A stretch of 64,000 nt of DNA. It comes from SG-bin7 sp964498095. GTDB taxonomy: Bacteria; Bdellovibrionota; Bdellovibrionia; Bdellovibrionales; SG-bin7. The notes under the pieces were generated by a model. The model made no database searches. It was not told the origin of the DNA and saw only the letters and a list, made by a program, of their open reading frames with translations. The stretch spans positions 71,909-135,908 of the forward strand of contig CAZCFY010000012.1 of the NCBI GenBank assembly GCA_964498095.1. The letters are read 5' to 3'. Both the position numbers and the translations under genes were made by a program. Below are positions 1 through 9,130 of this stretch, piece after piece. Each line of letters starts with the position of its first letter. Within the stretch, counting starts at the first letter, position 1.

Positions 1-224
1 CAGAAGCATTTGATAAGCTCATACATGTAATTCGGAAATTGACTGATCCGGAGGGATATAGATTAGATTTGGACATTCCTAGCTTTTCGGTTCACCCTAG
101 CGGTAGTTATTACCGAAGCGAAGATATAAATATTTTCGGTGTTTATGGTCGCGCGCCCAATTCCAATTCCTCCACAACCAAGGTCAATACCAAAAGGAAA
201 GAAGCGCCAAAAATCAAAAAGTAA
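1..224 (+). CDS. C-terminal end of an unidentified protein (partial)
   Basis: The reading frame is open from the left edge (codon phase starting at base 3) to a TAA at 222-224, so this is the 3' end of a gene that begins outside the window; 73 codons are visible. The in-frame TTG at 39 is probably not a real start because the frame is open upstream of it. The visible part has no motif I recognise. It ends in a lysine-rich basic tail (KVNTKRKEAPKIKK), of a kind often seen in unstructured protein ends. Function unknown. Confidence 0.55.
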   Translation, partial: EAFDKLIHVIRKLTDPEGYRLDLDIPSFSVHPSGSYYRSEDINIFGVYGRAPNSNSSTTKVNTKRKEAPKIKK

Positions 225-676
225 ATTTTGTTTTGCCTAGAGTAAGCACATTAAAAAATCTAATTTAGGCCTGGGATAATAAATCAGCGGAAAACTAAAA
301 CTTTCTGCTCCCTTTATTGTGATTAGGAGCGCGCGCCTCTTGAAAGCGAATTTCCCGAATAATAAAAAGGCAGAAATTGTAGGGATATAAAGTAGTCTCA
401 CGTTAACACTCTATCACTTTTTTAGAGACCTGAAATACTGGGCCTTACTTCTGCGATGGAAGTAAAAGTTGTTTAGTTGAAATGGCAAAAAAGTAGAGTC
501 TAACAACTCATGCGAGGGAGAGGCGTAACTTGCCGGAAGTGGGGACGTTCGTTGATCTACTGAACCATAATGCCCTCCTTTTTAGGCGTTTTTTGTGACC
601 TTTTTTGGCGAGAATCTAAATTTAAAGAAGCAGGCAATTTATAGCTCTGGCATGGTTATAGCATTTGCGGGAAGCT
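225..676. other. 452-bp non-coding stretch with two predicted hairpins
   Basis: No convincing reading frame on either strand. It contains a perfect 7-bp inverted repeat (TTACTTC at 445-451, GAAGTAA at 459-465, 7-nt loop). Directly after it is a longer imperfect one (AGTTGTTTAG at 467-476 pairing with CTAACAACT at 500-508, one bulged base). T-rich runs at 566-606 could act as a weak terminator, but no strong GC stem precedes them. It could be an untranslated leader or a small RNA locus; nothing here proves transcription. Confidence 0.35.
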
Positions 677-1312
677 ATGAAAAACCTTAAGTTCTTGTTA
701 CCGTTTTTGGCCCTTCAGATACTCGGCTGTGGCCAGGCTGGGGAAATGCTTAGCGATGTCGTTTCCGCAATTAGAGAAGGCAATGTTCAGAAGCTGCAAA
801 AACATCTCACGGGACCAGCGCTGGAACAAATGAAAACACAACAGGACCTTAAACCCTGGGCTGACATAATAAACCATTCGCGTCGGCAGGAGTTTTCTGC
901 CGACAGTATCTATGACTCTAGTAAGGGCAAAATTCTGGCAACAGCTTACGGGGCTTTTGAGAAAAATGAAAGCGAAGTGGTGTGGGCCGAGTTTAAGTTG
1001 GAGTGTGAGGGGCTTACGTCAATTTCAGACGATCATCCATTTCCAACGGATTGTAAAATTTCTGATTTTGGGCAACCGATTACCGTCGAAACGTCCTTTG
1101 CAAAAACACGAGCATTACTTTTCGCTTATAGCTGCGCCAGCAAACCAGGTCAAAATTTGCTGTTCGAAGAATTGCATAGAAGTCCAAGTGTGAATGTAGA
1201 CCTCCCGGCTTTTCCAAATGGCCCAACCGTTATGGAAGTCCTTAAATGGCGCAAAGGCCGCGAGCATGATTCAAACTACTGCGAACAATCCTATAAGAAG
1301 CTTCGCCACTAA
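677..1312 (+). CDS. predicted lipoprotein of unknown function
   Basis: 211 residues from the ATG at 677. I prefer this start to the upstream TTG at 665 because it begins a clean lipoprotein signal: basic MKNLK, hydrophobic core, then LQILGC with Cys18 as the predicted lipidated residue. Gly at +2/-1 rather than Asp after the Cys suggests outer-membrane sorting by the enteric rule, which may not hold here. The mature part has four further Cys residues (two near residues 113-125, one near 148, one near 200) that could form disulfides. I do not recognise a domain. The protease gene follows after 12 bases, so the two are probably co-transcribed. Confidence 0.7.
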   Translation: MKNLKFLLPFLALQILGCGQAGEMLSDVVSAIREGNVQKLQKHLTGPALEQMKTQQDLKPWADIINHSRRQEFSADSIYDSSKGKILATAYGAFEKNESEVVWAEFKLECEGLTSISDDHPFPTDCKISDFGQPITVETSFAKTRALLFAYSCASKPGQNLLFEELHRSPSVNVDLPAFPNGPTVMEVLKWRKGREHDSNYCEQSYKKLRH

Positions 1313-1324
1313 TATCGCAAGAAC

Positions 1325-2146
1325 ATGAAAATGAAATTTTTTAGGTTAATACTTATAGTAGCGAGTGGCTTTACCAATCCGGCATTTGCCATAGTAAACG
1401 GTCGCGATATTTCATTGGCTGAAATGTTTCAGTTTCGCTCCTACGTATCGTTAACTGAGGACAGGACCGGTGGCGGCGGTGTTCATATTGGCGATGGATT
1501 AATCCTCACAGCATTTCACATTTTTGAAGATATTACCCAGACACTAACTATCCGCGATGTTACGGGAGCCGTAGTAACCACATTTGCCATAGATAAAGAA
1601 AAGCACATTCGCATTCCTGACTTTCGAGTAAAACTTTCTGATGGTGCAAAAATGCAAGTTCCAGATTTAGCGATCGTTGTGCCCGATCGGGAGTCGCGAG
1701 AAAAAATCAAAAAATTACCTGTGGCTAAGTTGAGCTCCGTCACAGAATCATCAATACTGAAAATGGTAGGCATAGGACATACAGATTTTAATGGTACCGA
1801 GAATAACTCTGGATTTAGACCAAAAATCGGCGAGTTTAAGTTACAACAGGATCCCGGTAACGGTTTTGCGGAGTTTAATACTGCTTATCAACCAGAGAAA
1901 ATTTGGGCCAACGGCGCCCCCCGTGATTCAGGAAGTCCTTTATGGGAAGTTTCTAAAGACGACAGAGAATTAAGCGTCGTAGGAGTAGCTGTAGCTATTA
2001 TAAATAAACCCGACACCGCAGAAGACAAGGAAGCTATTACTGTTTTTTTAAGTTTAGAGCCCGAAAAAATCAAACGCTGGGTTTACTCAGTTCAAAAAAA
2101 ATCTAATCAAAATAATATGTCTGGCGCTTGTCACCTACTGTTTTAA
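1325..2146 (+). CDS. secreted trypsin-like serine protease (family S1)
   Basis: 273 residues. The signal peptide (1-22) ends ...NPAFA and the next residues are IVNG, the classic N-terminus of an active chymotrypsin-fold protease. The catalytic triad is recognisable: His65 in LTAFHIF (usual TAAHC), Asp114 in PDLAIV, and Ser202 in RDSGSP (usual GDSGGP). Length is right for a bare S1 domain with a short tail. It should act in the periplasm, at the surface or outside the cell. Signal peptidase cleavage alone appears to expose the Ile needed to activate the enzyme, so no propeptide is evident. The Shine-Dalgarno is weak. It follows a lipoprotein gene by 12 bases. Substrate cannot be told from sequence. 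Confidence 0.85.
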   Translation: MKMKFFRLILIVASGFTNPAFAIVNGRDISLAEMFQFRSYVSLTEDRTGGGGVHIGDGLILTAFHIFEDITQTLTIRDVTGAVVTTFAIDKEKHIRIPDFRVKLSDGAKMQVPDLAIVVPDRESREKIKKLPVAKLSSVTESSILKMVGIGHTDFNGTENNSGFRPKIGEFKLQQDPGNGFAEFNTAYQPEKIWANGAPRDSGSPLWEVSKDDRELSVVGVAVAIINKPDTAEDKEAITVFLSLEPEKIKRWVYSVQKKSNQNNMSGACHLLF

Positions 2147-2254
2147 GTAAATCTAAAATGGCAAAATGCCCCCTTGGTAGGTTATTTTTTCTCAAATAAA
2201 AAAGAATTTTATGGCAACCATTGCCTTGCCAGCGCCCTTGGGTTTAGTGAAGTG

Positions 2255-3961
2255 ATGAAGAAGAAGCCGCCACGCCAATTGCCAGAGTTGGACTTGCGCC
2301 TACAAATTTCTCAAATAGATTTGATTTTCCGGCAGGGCCCACTTGCCTACGTTGCCGTTTTTATTAATTCATTATTATATACGATTTTTAGTTGGGACGA
2401 AGTTCCACAAACCATTTTACTGCTATGGCTATTTGGTCTCTATGCCAGTACTTTAACTCGTTGGATTTTGCAGAGACGCTGGCAAAAAGTAAAAAGTAGA
2501 CCGACGTTGGCGGCTTTAAAAGGGATAACCCGCACAATTACTTTAGGAGTTGTTCTATCCGGAACTTTGTGGGGAAGTATTGCCGTTTTCTGGGTTTTCT
2601 CTGAATCGGAAGTTATTTTGGCGGTAACGACGTTTATCCTAGCGGGAATGACTGCCGGTGCTGTGGCGGCCTATGCGGCAATACCTAGAGCCACTTACGG
2701 ATTTCTTACCGCCGCTTTATTACCATTAGTAATAGTTCTCTTTTCCGTAAAGCTTTTTGAACACGAGATTATGGCTGTTATGGCTCTGCTGTATTGGTTT
2801 TTAATGATGATTGTTGGGCGTAATGCCAGTCAAGTGACTCTTAACTCGATTATGTTGGGGCTAAGAAACGAAGATCTGACAAACCGCATGCACGACGCCA
2901 GTCACGAAATTCGCACTCCGGTGGCTGCAATCTCGGGGTTCGCAGAAATCTTAACGATGTCGGCGCAGTGTAAGGGCGAGGCCCGCGAACATGCAAAAAT
3001 TATCCTGAGAAATAGCCTTTACTTAAAAAGGCTCGTCGAAAATCTTTTGCAGTATTCGCAGAGAGAACAACTGCTAAAAACAAAGGAATGGGTTTCCGTG
3101 GCGGAAGAAATTGACTCCGTGATTAACCTAGTGAACAACATGGCCACAGAAAAAGGAATTGGTATTGAAGTTAGTTACGAAAAGGATTTGCCCGATCAAG
3201 TCCTGACGGATGGATTGAAGTTCCAACAAATTTTAATTAATCTCTTAAATAATGCCATTAAATTTAGTAAGCACGGCCCGATTCAAGTTCAAGTCAAAGA
3301 GGGGCGTCCGGGTTTTATTTCACTGCGAGTGAAGGATTTAGGAATTGGCATCGGTACTGAATCAATTCAAATGTTGTTTAAGCCGTTTTTCCGCGAGAAC
3401 CGTTCGGAAGTAAGAAGGCAGGAAGGGTCGGGGTTAGGCTTGGCTTTGTCGCGTAAGCTTGCACAAACTCTTGGGGGCGACATTCATCTCTTAGAGACCG
3501 AGGTGGGAAAGGGATCGGTTTTTGAGTTTGAAGTTCCTACGGGTTTATTTACAAGAATTTCAAAAAGTAGTTTGACCGGCCGGCGTATCATGGTCGTTGA
3601 CGACTCGATTGACATCCAAACGCTTTTTAAAAATGTATTACAGGGGGAGGGCGCGGATGTAACCGTATGTACCAGTGGGAGCGAAGCCGTCCAAGTCATT
3701 GCACGCGATTTTAATTATGACTTAATTTTGATGGATTTAAATATGCCAGTTATGGATGGTTATACTGCGACCACCTTGATTAAAAAGACCGGATTTATCA
3801 AACCTATTATAGCGTTCACGGCCTATTCAGAAAAAGAAAAGTGTTTAAAATTTGGCTTTGAAGGTTTTATTAATAAGTCCGAAAGCCTTGATCGCATTGT
3901 TGCGCTAATCGAGAGTCATATTTTGTTGCCCGACTCTGGTACGGGACGCTTCGTATCTTAG
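2255..3961 (+). CDS. membrane hybrid histidine kinase with C-terminal receiver
   Basis: 568 residues from the ATG at 2255 (a TTG at 2174 would add 27 unremarkable residues). Six hydrophobic segments fill roughly residues 25-190, with no large periplasmic loop, so the signal is probably sensed in the membrane. Then come a HisKA domain with His217 in SHEIRTP, an HATPase domain with N box (NNAIKFS), G1 (DLGIGIG) and G2 (GSGLGLALS), and a receiver domain with phosphoacceptor Asp494 in LILMDLNMP and a Lys in FINKSES. Phosphate would pass from His to the attached Asp and perhaps on to a separate HPt or regulator. No partner regulator is adjacent. Confidence 0.88.
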   Translation: MKKKPPRQLPELDLRLQISQIDLIFRQGPLAYVAVFINSLLYTIFSWDEVPQTILLLWLFGLYASTLTRWILQRRWQKVKSRPTLAALKGITRTITLGVVLSGTLWGSIAVFWVFSESEVILAVTTFILAGMTAGAVAAYAAIPRATYGFLTAALLPLVIVLFSVKLFEHEIMAVMALLYWFLMMIVGRNASQVTLNSIMLGLRNEDLTNRMHDASHEIRTPVAAISGFAEILTMSAQCKGEAREHAKIILRNSLYLKRLVENLLQYSQREQLLKTKEWVSVAEEIDSVINLVNNMATEKGIGIEVSYEKDLPDQVLTDGLKFQQILINLLNNAIKFSKHGPIQVQVKEGRPGFISLRVKDLGIGIGTESIQMLFKPFFRENRSEVRRQEGSGLGLALSRKLAQTLGGDIHLLETEVGKGSVFEFEVPTGLFTRISKSSLTGRRIMVVDDSIDIQTLFKNVLQGEGADVTVCTSGSEAVQVIARDFNYDLILMDLNMPVMDGYTATTLIKKTGFIKPIIAFTAYSEKEKCLKFGFEGFINKSESLDRIVALIESHILLPDSGTGRFVS

Positions 3962-4214
3962 CTTCTTTTGCAAAAGCGACTAGATAAAATGTTACCTTTG
4001 TCATTCCGCTCGTATTATGGATAGAGTATTTCAGCGCGTGCGTGTTAGGGTTAACGGCTATTTTCTGATTGATCCTATTAGCCGCAGCAACCAATTCGAA
4101 ATTTCTATGTATGATACTTTAGGCTGTAATTCCTAGCCCACGAATAAGTAGACAAATCACTCCATCCGGATAATCTCTAAAGATAAGATAAACTAAAAGC
4201 TGTACTTAGGTTTT

Positions 4215-7200
4215 ATGAAAGCTTTGATCGGTTGGTTTGCGGAAAGAGAGCTTCTCGGGTGGTTAATGACCTTTATGGTCATTATCCTTGGAATATTTAG
4301 CTACATTTCTATTAAGCGCGAAACTTTTCCCAATGTTTCTTACGATGTAATTGCTGTCACAACAATTTTTCCAGGCGCCGCCGCATCGGAAGTCGAAAAA
4401 CTAATAACTAACCCGCTAGAGTTACAACTCAAAGAAGTCACCGGTATAAAACAAATGAACTCGGTGTCTACCGAGGGCCGTAGCATGATCTCGCTAATGC
4501 TCGATGTTGACCAAACGACGCTTGAAAAAGCAAAAAATGATGTGGAAAGTGCGGTGGATAGTTATACGGATCGTCCCCTAGATGCAAAAGAGCCCGTCGT
4601 TTTAGCCGTAGAAAGTAAACTCGCGCCGGTAATTGGATTAACTCTTTACGGCGACGTCTCAGATATGAGACTAAGAACGTCGGCGAAGTTTTTAGAAAAA
4701 CAGCTGCGCGACGTGCCGGGGTTAGCCAAGGTAAATTATGACGGCCTACGAGATATAGAATATTTGGTCGAAGCCAATCCGGCGAAACTTTCGCGTTACC
4801 AAATTACTTTGGAAGAGTTAGTCGGCGCGCTAAAAAGGCAAAATCTTTCTATTCCGGGAGGAACTATTGAGGGCGATCTTTCCGGAAAAAAGGAAATCGC
4901 GATTCGCACCTCAGGCCAATATGATACCCCTGAGGATATTGCAGAAACGGTAATTAGAGCGAATGACATCGGAGAATCCGTAAAAGTCTCTGATGTCGCG
5001 ACGGTTTCTGAGTTGTTAGAGCGGCCTAAGCTACTGGTTCGCGCCAACGGCAAAGAAAGCATCGTGCTGCGAGTCCTGCAAAAAGAGAACGCCGATGCCA
5101 TTGATCTTGTCGCGGCAATTAAAGAAAAAGTCGAAGAGGTCAAGCGATCAAAAGATGCGCGCTGGGATCCGAAGATAAACGTCGGCTACATAGACGACTA
5201 TTCATTTTTTATTAAGAGACGTTTGTCGGTACTGCAAGGAAATCTCGCGCAGGGGTTAATATTAGTTTTACTTATTGTCGGCCTCTTAATGCCTTGGCGA
5301 ACCGCCTTGCTTACCGCCGGTGGAATTCCGTTTGCGTTCTTGGGAACTATGATTGTTTTTTATTATACGGGAGTGACGCTAAATTTAATTAGCGTCATGG
5401 GGCTTATCATTGTCTGCGGTATGTTAGTTGATGACGCAATCGTCGTTGGTGAAAACGCGACGCAAATGGTGGAAAAGGGAATGTCTCCTAACGAGGCCGC
5501 AGCGCGCGGAGCGCAGGAAATATGGATGCCAGTAGCGGCCTCCGTCATGACAACTGTTGGTGCTTTTTACCCAATGCTAAATCTCTCCGGAATTTTTGGG
5601 AAATTTATTAAATATATTCCAATGGGAGTAATTACGGCGCTCCTATTTAGTCTGGTGGAATGTTATTTTATTATGCCTGCGCACTTGCGCTGGATTTATC
5701 GCGGCCGGGGAGATGCCGCCGCCATCGCTTCCGGTGCTGGCGAGCCGATTTACAGCTATTTTAACCGTCTTTGGCAGTCCTATGCCGTTCCATTTTATGT
5801 GGGGATTCTAGAGAGCTGCATTCGGTACAGATATCTGGTTTTAGTTTTCTTTTTTTTACTTATCGCCGCTTCGGGAATTTTAGTTAAAACCCAGATGCGG
5901 ATCGTGTTATTTCCTACGGATGGAATAGAAGTTATAGTTTTGAATTTTGAAGCCCCAGTGGGAACAAAACTAGAGCGCACCCAGACCCTTATGAACCCCG
6001 TTGAAAAAATTGTGGCGGAACTGCCGAAAGATGAATTGCTAGATTACGTCTCTAAGGCGGGAATGCAGGGCTTAAATATGTTTGATCCCGAAACATTTAG
6101 AGGTTCTCATTACGGCCAAATGTTAGTTTATCTTTCTCCAGAAACAGATCGCACTCGCTCGGCCAGCGAAATTAAAGACGAGCTGCGAAAGAAAATTGGC
6201 AATCCACAGGAAATAAAATTTAAGTTTGGAAACGTTGCTACGGGACCACCAACGGGTAGTCCAATAAATATTGGTGTGCGTGGCGAAAACTATGAGGATA
6301 TAATAAAAGTAGTTAATCAAATAAAAGGTATCGTCGAAAAACTTCCGGGGGCCTTCGATATTGTTGACACCTATACAAAAGGAAAAGAGGAAATAAATGT
6401 TTCCGTTGACCCCGTGAACGCTAATTCGGCGCAACTTACCATCGGAGGCATAGGTGCCACCGTGCGCGCCGCTTACGAAGGAATTGTCGCGACCAGCATT
6501 CGCAATCTGGAAGAGGAAATCGATGTACGTGTCACTTTGCCGGCCGAAAATCGCAGTGAAGAGAGTTCCTTAGAAAGACTTTACATTAATAATAATCGCG
6601 GAAATCTTGTGCCGCTCTCACGTGTGGCTCGCTTTGGGAAGTCCCAAGGCATCGAGTCCTACCTGCACGAAAATAATCAAAGGCAAGTAACGGTTAAGGG
6701 AAATATCGATGACCGTGTTTCTTCCACTTTAAAAATTCACGGCGAGGTAAAAAAACTTTTGCCAGAAATTTTAAAAGCCAATCCCGGCGTGGGCGTGTAC
6801 TTCGGTGGGGAAGAAAAGGACACTAACGAAAGTCTGGAGGGGTTAAAGATCGCGATGCTTATAGCCATCGTGGGAATTTATTTTATGTTAATTTTGAGCT
6901 TTAACAGTATTTTTCAACCCATGTTTATTCTTTTGTCGATCCCTATGGGTATAGTTTCTGTTATCTGGGCATTTTTTCTGCATAATAACAAACCTCTCTC
7001 CTTCTTATGCATGATCGGTGTTGTGGCTTTATCGGGTGTTATCGTAAACAACATCATTGTGTTAATGGATACCATAAATGAATACCGCCGCAATGGAATG
7101 AAAAATTATGACAGCATAATTGCTGCGGCCCGCTCGCGCTTTCGCCCAATTTTTTTAACTACGGCGACAACAGTATTTGGTTTGTTGCCAACCGCCTACG

Positions 7201-7337
7201 GGTGGGGTGGTCTTGATCCGTTTGTTGTCCCCATTGCGCTTTCGTTGGGCTGGGGACTTGGTATTGGGTCTATCCTAACGATACTAATGATACCTTGTTT
7301 TATTGCCATTAAAGACGACGTGGCCGCCAAATTTTAA
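4215..7337 (+). CDS. RND-family efflux permease (AcrB-like)
   Basis: 1040 residues, the usual size for an inner-membrane RND pump with twelve membrane helices and two large periplasmic loops. The N-terminus (WFAERELLGWLMTFMVIILG) and the helix-4 acidic pair Asp406-Asp407 in GMLVDDAIVVGENA match the proton relay of AcrB Asp407/Asp408. In helix 10 the sequence is SGVIVNNIIVLMD: the position of the AcrB relay lysine (Lys940) is Val944. No membrane-fusion protein or TolC-like gene is adjacent, so the partners must be elsewhere. Substrate could be drugs, lipids or metabolites; that Val variant is common in non-AcrB RND branches, as far as I recall. Confidence 0.88.
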   Translation: MKALIGWFAERELLGWLMTFMVIILGIFSYISIKRETFPNVSYDVIAVTTIFPGAAASEVEKLITNPLELQLKEVTGIKQMNSVSTEGRSMISLMLDVDQTTLEKAKNDVESAVDSYTDRPLDAKEPVVLAVESKLAPVIGLTLYGDVSDMRLRTSAKFLEKQLRDVPGLAKVNYDGLRDIEYLVEANPAKLSRYQITLEELVGALKRQNLSIPGGTIEGDLSGKKEIAIRTSGQYDTPEDIAETVIRANDIGESVKVSDVATVSELLERPKLLVRANGKESIVLRVLQKENADAIDLVAAIKEKVEEVKRSKDARWDPKINVGYIDDYSFFIKRRLSVLQGNLAQGLILVLLIVGLLMPWRTALLTAGGIPFAFLGTMIVFYYTGVTLNLISVMGLIIVCGMLVDDAIVVGENATQMVEKGMSPNEAAARGAQEIWMPVAASVMTTVGAFYPMLNLSGIFGKFIKYIPMGVITALLFSLVECYFIMPAHLRWIYRGRGDAAAIASGAGEPIYSYFNRLWQSYAVPFYVGILESCIRYRYLVLVFFFLLIAASGILVKTQMRIVLFPTDGIEVIVLNFEAPVGTKLERTQTLMNPVEKIVAELPKDELLDYVSKAGMQGLNMFDPETFRGSHYGQMLVYLSPETDRTRSASEIKDELRKKIGNPQEIKFKFGNVATGPPTGSPINIGVRGENYEDIIKVVNQIKGIVEKLPGAFDIVDTYTKGKEEINVSVDPVNANSAQLTIGGIGATVRAAYEGIVATSIRNLEEEIDVRVTLPAENRSEESSLERLYINNNRGNLVPLSRVARFGKSQGIESYLHENNQRQVTVKGNIDDRVSSTLKIHGEVKKLLPEILKANPGVGVYFGGEEKDTNESLEGLKIAMLIAIVGIYFMLILSFNSIFQPMFILLSIPMGIVSVIWAFFLHNNKPLSFLCMIGVVALSGVIVNNIIVLMDTINEYRRNGMKNYDSIIAAARSRFRPIFLTTATTVFGLLPTAYGWGGLDPFVVPIALSLGWGLGIGSILTILMIPCFIAIKDDVAAKF

Positions 7338-7338
7338 A

Positions 7339-8121
7339 TTATTGACCCAAATAGCGCATGATATCTTCGCGAGTCATGTGTATTACGCGCTTCTTAGACT
7401 GTTTTTCGCAAAAACTTCTTTTAACGGCTTTTTTAACACTATATTTTTGGCCGATTAAGTTCTCGCAAGAAAATTGTGACATACACGCGACATAAGGACG
7501 ATTGCGGTAGTTAATGCCTTTTGCGTTAAGCTCGCCATCCTTAAACTTGACCGTGCTGACGCGTTTTGAATTGGGAATATAGACGCGGCAAATGGAGTTT
7601 AATTTTTCATGATTGCGTTGGTCGTTTTTCGAATTGGTTACCGGTGAATTTTCCGCAATAGTAGTTTCTTCAGGCAAGAGACCATCATTCATGTCAGTTT
7701 CATCTGATTTATCAGCAGCGGCTTCTGCCTCTGGTTCAGATGCGGAATCAGAACCTTCACTTCCGGCGGTGGACCCGGAAGAATCAGAACTTGATTCGCT
7801 AGCGCTAGACGCCTCTTCACTAGCAGCCCTTCCCCGCGAATCTACGCTAGCAACGTCCGTGTCGCTAGTTCCACCGCTTGCGCCTCCCGAAGCGCTGTCT
7901 CCCCCGATACTACTATCACCCGAAGGTCCCTCCCCTGGGCTGGGCTCAGACGGACGAAGGTTAACCGGAGCATCAATAATTAATGCCGGCTGATCGACGT
8001 CAAAATCCAATTTATTGGGACCACAATTTTGAAACGAACCAATTAGTGGAATTCCTAGAATCATTATAGCTACCACCTGGCGTTTCACTTTGAAGCGCTT
8101 GTTGATTTGTTTCATTTCCAT
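7339..8121 (-). CDS. lipoprotein with a long Ser/Asp/Glu/Gly-rich linker
   Basis: 260 residues. A basic N-terminus and hydrophobic stretch end in IGSFQNC, giving Cys33 as a possible lipidation site; Asn at -1 is non-canonical. Residues about 50-150 are low-complexity, acidic and serine-rich, typical of a flexible extracytoplasmic spacer. The last 85 residues form a compact basic domain with five Cys (CRVY, ACMSQFSC, FCEK), which suggests disulfides. The final stop abuts the RND gene end-to-end (convergent, 1 base apart). I do not recognise the C-terminal domain. A 126-codon antisense frame over the linker is a composition artefact. Confidence 0.65.
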   Translation of the reverse strand: MEMKQINKRFKVKRQVVAIMILGIPLIGSFQNCGPNKLDFDVDQPALIIDAPVNLRPSEPSPGEGPSGDSSIGGDSASGGASGGTSDTDVASVDSRGRAASEEASSASESSSDSSGSTAGSEGSDSASEPEAEAAADKSDETDMNDGLLPEETTIAENSPVTNSKNDQRNHEKLNSICRVYIPNSKRVSTVKFKDGELNAKGINYRNRPYVACMSQFSCENLIGQKYSVKKAVKRSFCEKQSKKRVIHMTREDIMRYLGQ

Positions 8122-8225
8122 GCTAAATATTTCGGCGGAACGCGGCAGGACTTTAGTCAGATGAAAAAAAGTTTTACAAAATGAGTTGATTTGAGAAACT
8201 AGAATTCAATTTTGAGACAAACCAG

Positions 8226-8771
8226 ATGATTAAAACTATTTGTGTTTTTTGCGGATCGCGAAGTGGAGCATCCCAAAAATATTCTGAGGCCACCAAACTC
8301 GCCGCACGGCTCATCTATAATAATGGATGTGGCTTGGTATATGGTGGGGCCTCCGTTGGACTCATGGGAGTGTTAGCCGATGAGTGTCTCAAAATGGGAG
8401 CCAAAGTTACTGGCGTATTGCCCGAAAATTTTCAGACAATCGAGTTGGCTCATCAAAATTTGACCAAGTTAATTCGTGTCAAAACCATGCATGACAGAAA
8501 ATTTAAAATGTATGAGCTAAGTGATGCGTTCCTTATTATTCCCGGCGGTTTGGGAACGATGGATGAATTCTTTGAAATCGTGACTTGGAAACAGATTGGA
8601 ATTCACCAAAAGCCGATAGCAATTTGGAACTATAATTCTTACTATAAGGATTTAATAAATTTCCTGACATTTACCCAGGCCCAGGGATTTGTCTCTGGGT
8701 TGGACGAGATCATTCATGTTGACTCCGACCTAGAAAAGATCTTTGAATACTTCAGAAAAGGGGGTTCTTAA
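8226..8771 (+). CDS. LOG-family nucleotide phosphoribohydrolase
   Basis: 181 residues, the usual length for the TIGR00730 / LOG family, which cleaves cytokinin riboside 5'-monophosphate or simpler nucleoside monophosphates to base and ribose 5-phosphate. The family fingerprint PGGLGTMDE (near residue 106) is intact, and the N-terminal ICVFCGS and GLVYGGASVGLMG match the Rossmann-like fold. In bacteria without plants as hosts the likely role is nucleotide salvage or turnover. The stop and the mscL start share one base (TAATG), so translation is probably coupled. Confidence 0.88.
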   Translation: MIKTICVFCGSRSGASQKYSEATKLAARLIYNNGCGLVYGGASVGLMGVLADECLKMGAKVTGVLPENFQTIELAHQNLTKLIRVKTMHDRKFKMYELSDAFLIIPGGLGTMDEFFEIVTWKQIGIHQKPIAIWNYNSYYKDLINFLTFTQAQGFVSGLDEIIHVDSDLEKIFEYFRKGGS

Positions 8772-9130
8772 TGGGAATCGTCGGAGAATTTAAGGAATTT
8801 GCCGTAAAAGGAAATGTTGTAGATATGGCCGTGGGAATTATCATTGGGGCTGAATTTGGAAAAATAGTAACGTCATTAGTTAACGATGTGATCATGCCGC
8901 CCATTGGGCTACTCATCGGTAGGGTAGATTTTAAAAATTTATTTGTAGTTTTAAAAGAAGGAGCAATACAGCCGGAGCCCTATCAAACTCTCGTCGATGC
9001 GCAAAAGGCCGGAGCTGTGACAATTAACTTCGGCCTCTTTATTACGACGATGATTGCATTTACTATCGTCGCTTTTTCGGTTTTTTTAATGATTAAATTT
9101 ATTAATAAAGCGCGGGCGCGACTGAATTAA
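8771..9130 (+). CDS. mscL: large-conductance mechanosensitive channel MscL
   Basis: 119 residues. The N-terminal amphipathic helix and first membrane helix (EFKEFAVKGNVVDMAVGIIIGAEFGKIV) and the second helix near residues 75-105 are characteristic. The pentameric inner-membrane channel opens under extreme tension to release solutes on osmotic downshock. It is about 17 residues shorter than the E. coli protein because the cytoplasmic C-terminal helix bundle is almost missing; it ends KARARLN. That bundle is dispensable for gating in E. coli, so function is expected. Coupled to the LOG gene upstream and convergent with the RRM gene with no spacer. Confidence 0.93.
   Translation: MGIVGEFKEFAVKGNVVDMAVGIIIGAEFGKIVTSLVNDVIMPPIGLLIGRVDFKNLFVVLKEGAIQPEPYQTLVDAQKAGAVTINFGLFITTMIAFTIVAFSVFLMIKFINKARARLN

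Noticed and set aside
225..676. tRNA or other known RNA gene
   Set aside because: No cloverleaf, CCA end or TTC-G-type loop could be traced on either strand.
2174..2254. N-terminal extension of the histidine kinase from TTG
   Set aside because: The extra 27 residues have no signal or helix; the ATG at 2255 gives a normal start before the membrane region.
3962..4214. Terminator after the histidine kinase (CTTTTGCAAAAG palindrome)
   Set aside because: The 12-base palindrome has no loop suited to RNA and no T run follows.
7613..7993. 126-codon plus-strand frame opposite the low-complexity lipoprotein
   Set aside because: It mirrors the Ser/Asp/Glu-rich linker codons. The minus-strand gene has a lipoprotein signal and Cys-rich end.
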